64,000 nt of DNA, from assembly GCA_024305745.1 (NCBI GenBank), contig JAHRBS010000007.1, positions 3,348,001 through 3,412,000 of the forward strand, read 5' to 3'. Made by a program: the position numbers and the translations under genes. A model generated the notes under the pieces. It was not told where the DNA came from, made no database searches, and saw nothing but the letters and a program-made list of their open reading frames with translations. Below are positions 59,858 through 64,000 of the stretch, piece after piece; the first letter of the stretch is position 1; each line of letters opens with the position of its first letter. Origin of the DNA: Polyporus tsugae (taxonomy: Eukaryota > Basidiomycota > Agaricomycetes > Polyporales > Polyporaceae).

Positions 59858-61053
59858 ATGGATAGCCTTCCCGTCGAGCTCCTGACGCCTATATGTTTCC
59901 TCGCTTGCACTGATGGCGGCCCCACAGCATGCTCCGTATCGCTCGTGTCCCGCCGAATGCATGCAGTGTCTCGTCCAGCTCGCTATCACTCCGTCGCGTT
60001 CAGCGGCCCGCGGATCCTCAGCGCGGTACCCCACTTCCTTGCGCGTCTGAAGGAGGAGCACGAGGACCGGAAGCGCGCCGAGGCTGCGTCCAGAGTCCGT
60101 CATCTCTTCGTCTCGGTGCTGCCTCCCCTCGGCGAGTCCCAGACGATGGTCTGGAAGGTGTACATGTTCACCGTCACGATGCTCCTTCGGGCGGTCGCTC
60201 CGGACGTCGAGACCCTCTCTTTGGTGTTCTCGCCTTGGGGACGTAATCCCACCAAGCCCATCGAGTTGGGTGTCGAGTTCCCGAGGTTGGAGGAGCTGAC
60301 CGTGTCCGGCGTCTCGTTCTCGGCCCCTCAGCTTGGGTCGCCAGCGTTCCCTGCCCTCCGCAGACTGCACTTGCTTTCTGGCCCATGTCCCAGCAAGTGG
60401 ACGTCGTTGACCCCGAACGTTACCCATCTGCGCCTATCAGAGGTTCCGGACTGGGACGTCAATTCAGGTATCTCGTTCGGAAAGTTGCGAATATTCTCCA
60501 GTAAGTGCCCCATCCGCAAACTCAGACACGCGTCAACAACTCACAACATGCATTCGAACATTCAGGTGAAGAACCCGAGTCCCACTGGTCGCCACCGGCA
60601 CAGATAGCTGAGGAACCGTCCAGCCCAGTGTGCTATCCCAATCTGCAGCGGGTCGTTGTCCAGCCTCCCCGTCTTCCGCGCTTCCGCGACCCGGGGTTCT
60701 ACAAGGGTTTCGTTCGTTGGCTCTGGGTGTCCCAGCCCACCGCCAGGGTGCCGATGTACCTCATCCCCGCGGACAAGGGCATGGACGCGGATCAGCGAAG
60801 CAAGCAGGAGAGGTGCAGCGCGAAGGTGAAGGAGCTATGGCTCGCCGGCGTGGGGGGCTCCCTGCGCTGTTGGGAGCCAGACGAAGAGTACGCGCATTTG
60901 ACTCGGGGACGGGGAGATGATATGCCGCTGTACTTGAGACCATGGTCTGAGGAGTCGCTGGCCAGCGAAGAAGCGTCGGGCACAGGGGTATGTTTCATCG
61001 CGTTGTTTGCATTGATCTCGATTGACGTCCGAATAGTAGGAGACGGGAGATGA
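59858..61053 (+). CDS. F-box-like protein of a local family (copy 3)
   Basis: Exons 59858-60500 and 60566-61053 give 376 residues. It starts MDSLPVELLTPICFLACTD, very similar to copy 1 (MDSLLTLEKLAVELL...ACTDGG). It then carries VSLVSRRMHAVSRPARYHSV and leucine-rich strands (APDVETLSLVF, FPRLEELTVSGV, FPALRRLHLL, TPNVTHLRLSEVP). After the intron come YPNLQRVVVQPPR and TARVPMYLIPADKG. The 3' end is ambiguous. GTATGT...CCGAATAG (about 60988-61036) looks like an intron whose removal brings a TAG directly to the junction, giving a protein ending SGTG. Retention adds a hydrophobic tail (VCFIALFALISIDVRIV). I kept the unspliced stop. Confidence 0.68.
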
Positions 61054-61974
61054 GGTCACTTGAGGTGGGCACGCAGGACCAGCGGAATGAACGAGCCAGA
61101 GTCCCGCCGGGAAGTTGAAGACGTTTTGGGGCTCGGACATGGATCAGCAACACTTCCATTCCTGCGCCACAAGCTCTGGAAGAGATGCAGGCGATAGAGC
61201 GCGAAGTCGAAAGACTCTAGAGAGAATCTTTAGGCTTGGATCCAGATGACAGCTAAGCACGATCGGCAACGCCTGGCGAATTCGGACTCGAGTCGAGTCC
61301 CTTCCTCAGGCTTGTCTTGGAGGCGAAGCAACCCGCGGGTCGGACACAATTGGCTGGGAACGATACTACCGTGTACCATCATACAGATATAGGGTCAATC
61401 CTGGCCAGACATCGCTCACCGAGACCGGGAAAGCGCACCTTAGTTTCCCTGTTGCATCGCTCCCATTGGACGACACGACAAACAAACAAAAGGAAACGAT
61501 ACAGGCAACCCCAGCAGCCCTCGCAGGACGTCGAATTTTCAAAGCTCATCGGGGTTCGGAATGCATTCGGCAGACCCACGGACGTCCTCGGACATACTGT
61601 AATTGAGAATTCTGAGCGAGACGAACATTTAGACCGACTGCATTTGGGTGTTTAAATATGCCACAGATAGCGTAGGGACAGACCAAGAGTGGTCTAAGCA
61701 TTTCTGGGTGAAGATGAGTGTGGTTTGCGCAGGAGTTATGGCACTGTACGCGCTGGAAGAGGAAGTGGGGACTGCCTAAGCGCTAGCGATCTGAATTGTG
61801 TGCTTACGACCATGACTCAAGTAAACGGCAAAATTACTAGAAGTCTGACTCGGACTCGCTCTCCACATTCTTCAGACTCGTCTTAGCACCCCCCTTCACT
61901 CACCTTTCATGCCGCCCACTTGTTGCTGATATCTCCCTGCCATCTACTTGCCGTCCCCTTCGTTCACGATCACA
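61054..61974. other. Intergenic region and LEU4 promoter
   Basis: About 920 bp with no supportable gene. The last ~100 bp are pyrimidine-rich (CCCCTTCACTCACC), as often seen before basidiomycete transcription starts. Confidence 0.4.
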
Positions 61975-64000
61975 ATGCCGATGCTGTGAGTAGCGCCTGG
62001 GACACAGTCTGTCTTTGCTTTCGCCGTGGGTACTGACCTGTTGCCCTTGCTCTCACAGCGCAGACCCTTCCATCAGGTACCAAGCGTACTCTCCTCTGAA
62101 CCTTCCCGACCGCCAATGGCCAGGCAAAGTCAATCGTGCGCCCCCAATCTGGCTGTCCACCGACCTTCGCGATGGGAACCAAGCCCTGGCCAACCCGATG
62201 ACTATTCCCCAAAAGATGGTCTTCTTTGAAACCCTCGTCAAGTGCGGGTTCAAGGAGATCGAGGTCGCGTATCCTGCCGCGAGTGATACGGACTTCAACT
62301 TCGTGCGGATGTTGATCGAGGAGAATAGGGTGCCGGACGATGTGTGGCTGCAGGTTAGTCGTCAATGTCTATCCACCTCTGCGTTTCATTACATCGAAGA
62401 GGGGAAACTCTGTGTCTCTACTTCATCATCTCGAGTACGCGCTAACAGGAAATTGAGCTCAGGTTCTCACCCCTGCCCGGGAAGACCTCATCAAGCGCAC
62501 AGTAGAGTCCGTGGCAGGAGCAAAACGTGCGATCATCCACATGTATAACGCGACAAGTTGTTTGTTCCGCACGGTCGTTTTCCACAACTCAAAAGAAGAA
62601 ACGGTCGCCCTCGCAGTGAAGCACACGGAGATCGTTCGCAAGCTCACGGACGAGTGCACGGCGAAGCATGGGACCCAGTTCCGGTACGAGTACAGTCCCG
62701 AGACATTCTCGCAGACCGAGCCCGAGTTCGCGCTGGAGGTGTGCGAGGCCGTGAAGAACGCATGGGGCAGGGCTGGAACCGCGTTCGAGGAGCGGATCAT
62801 CTTCAACCTTCCAGCTACGGTTGAGATTGGCCCACCGAATCATTATGCGGACCTGGTACGTTCCTAGCCCACGAGGCGCGTCGCGCTCAGAGCTTTCGCT
62901 AACCCTGTGGCGAAGGTTGAGCACTTCTCCCGCCGCATCTCAGAACGAGAGAAGATTTACATCAGTCTTCACCCACATAACGACCGCGGTACGTTCCGAA
63001 AGCAATGTTGTAATACAAGCATTACGATCTCACGCGCATATAGGGACTGGCATCGCTGCTGCTGAACTCGGACAGATGGCTGGAGCAGACCGTGTCGAGG
63101 GGTGCCTGTTCGGCAACGGCGAACGAACAGGAAACGTCGATCTCGTCAACCTCGCTCTTAACCTCTACACACAAGGCGTTCACCCCAAAGTAGACTTCTC
63201 TGACATCCAAGCCGTCATCGACGTCGTCACCGCCTGCAACGACCTCCCCGTCCACCCTCGCCACCCGTATGCGGGCGAGCTCGTCTTCACCGCGTTCTCA
63301 GGCTCTCACCAGGATGCGATCAAAAAGGGCTTCGAGGCTCAGCGCGAGCGCCACGCGAAGGCGAGAGCGCAAGGCGAGCCCGAGTACTGGGACATGCCTT
63401 ACCTGCCCATCGATCCCGCCGACCTCGGATGCACATACGAGGCCGTCATCCGCGTCAACGCGCAGTCGGGCAAGGGCGGCATCGCGTACCTCGTTCAGCA
63501 GCACCTGGGCCTGGACATGCCACGGAAGCTTCAGATCGTGTTCTACCAGGTCATCCAAGAGATCGCGGACCGCGAGGCGAGGGAGATGAGGGTGGAGGAC
63601 ATCACCACAGCATTCCGGAAGACATACCATCTGGGTGGATCGGCGTACGAGGGCCGCCTGGCCCTCAGGTCGTTCAGGATCTCAGCAGAGTCTGCGCCTG
63701 GTGGTTCCGAGGGCGAGGCTGCTGACGAGCGGCGGCAGTTCGACGGAACCATCTTGGTCGACGGCCAGCTGCGTGTTATCCGGGGCGACGGAAACGGCCC
63801 TCTGTCCGCGCTCCTCGACGCGCTCCGCACGCACCTCCAGATCGACCTCTCCCTGCGCGAGTACTCGGAACACACGATCGGCCAGGACGCGAACGCTAAG
63901 GCCGCGTCCTTCGTCGAGCTCGTCTGGAACAGCGGCGACGTCAAGGAGACCCGCGCGGCCGCCGAGTCGTTCTGGGGCGTCGGCATCGACCCTGACATCG
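61975..64000 (+). CDS. LEU4: 2-isopropylmalate synthase, 5' part (runs off the window)
   Basis: Condenses acetyl-CoA with 2-ketoisovalerate, the committed step of leucine synthesis. Exons 61975-61985, 62059-62353, 62463-62855, 62916-62988 and 63044 to beyond the window keep frame throughout. The first exon is only 11 nt (MPM plus two bases). The protein then reads [20 protein letters not shown]. The HMGL-type TIM barrel shows [17 protein letters not shown] (metal-binding Asp, catalytic Arg), [17 protein letters not shown] (metal His/Asn) and [15 protein letters not shown]. The C-terminal leucine-binding regulatory domain has begun ([18 protein letters not shown]) when the window ends. The first two exons give no clear mitochondrial presequence. 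Confidence 0.95.

Overview
This 64 kb window reads as nuclear DNA of a white-rot basidiomycete, most likely a polypore (Polyporales) near Trametes, Ganoderma or Dichomitus. The evidence is GC-rich genes with many 45-75 nt introns (GTRNGT...CTRAY...YAG), secreted class II peroxidases in tandem, and basidiomycete-type housekeeping proteins. The species cannot be fixed from sequence alone. Gene models were spliced by eye; for nearly every complete gene the exon lengths sum to a whole number of codons.

Left part (1-30.5 kb), gene-dense: 3' end of a SAPS-domain phosphatase subunit (+); FAHD1-like acylpyruvase (-); intron-containing tRNA-Ala(AGC) (+); a small single-pass membrane protein (+); a versatile-type peroxidase and a short Mn peroxidase in tandem (+); acetolactate synthase ILV2 (+); prephenate dehydrogenase TYR1 (-); a TFIIIC WD40 subunit (-) divergent from a zinc-type dehydrogenase (+); a Pns1/choline-transporter-like protein (-) divergent from an F-box/LRR-like protein (+); and a GT8 glycosyltransferase (-).

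Middle part (30.5-50.3 kb) is almost gene-free. I can support only one clear gene, a low-complexity acidic/serine-rich protein (37761-38792, -). There are also short inverted repeats and two gene-like relics in which intron signals survive but a TGA breaks the frame.

Right part (50.3-64 kb): three related F-box-like genes (50.3, 58.1 and 59.9 kb), a clearly broken zinc-type dehydrogenase pseudogene, cytosolic glutamyl-tRNA synthetase (-) divergent from a calcineurin-like phosphoesterase (+), and the 5' part of 2-isopropylmalate synthase LEU4 (+), which runs off the window.

The genes do not form one pathway. ILV2 and LEU4 both serve branched-chain amino acid synthesis and TYR1 serves tyrosine synthesis; the peroxidases act outside the cell on lignin. 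The most informative observations are the Trp/Ala swap between the two peroxidases with a homogenised 3' half, the natural Ala at the sulfonylurea-site position of ILV2, the RVPVYLIP-type F-box family next to a dying dehydrogenase, and the long gene-poor block.
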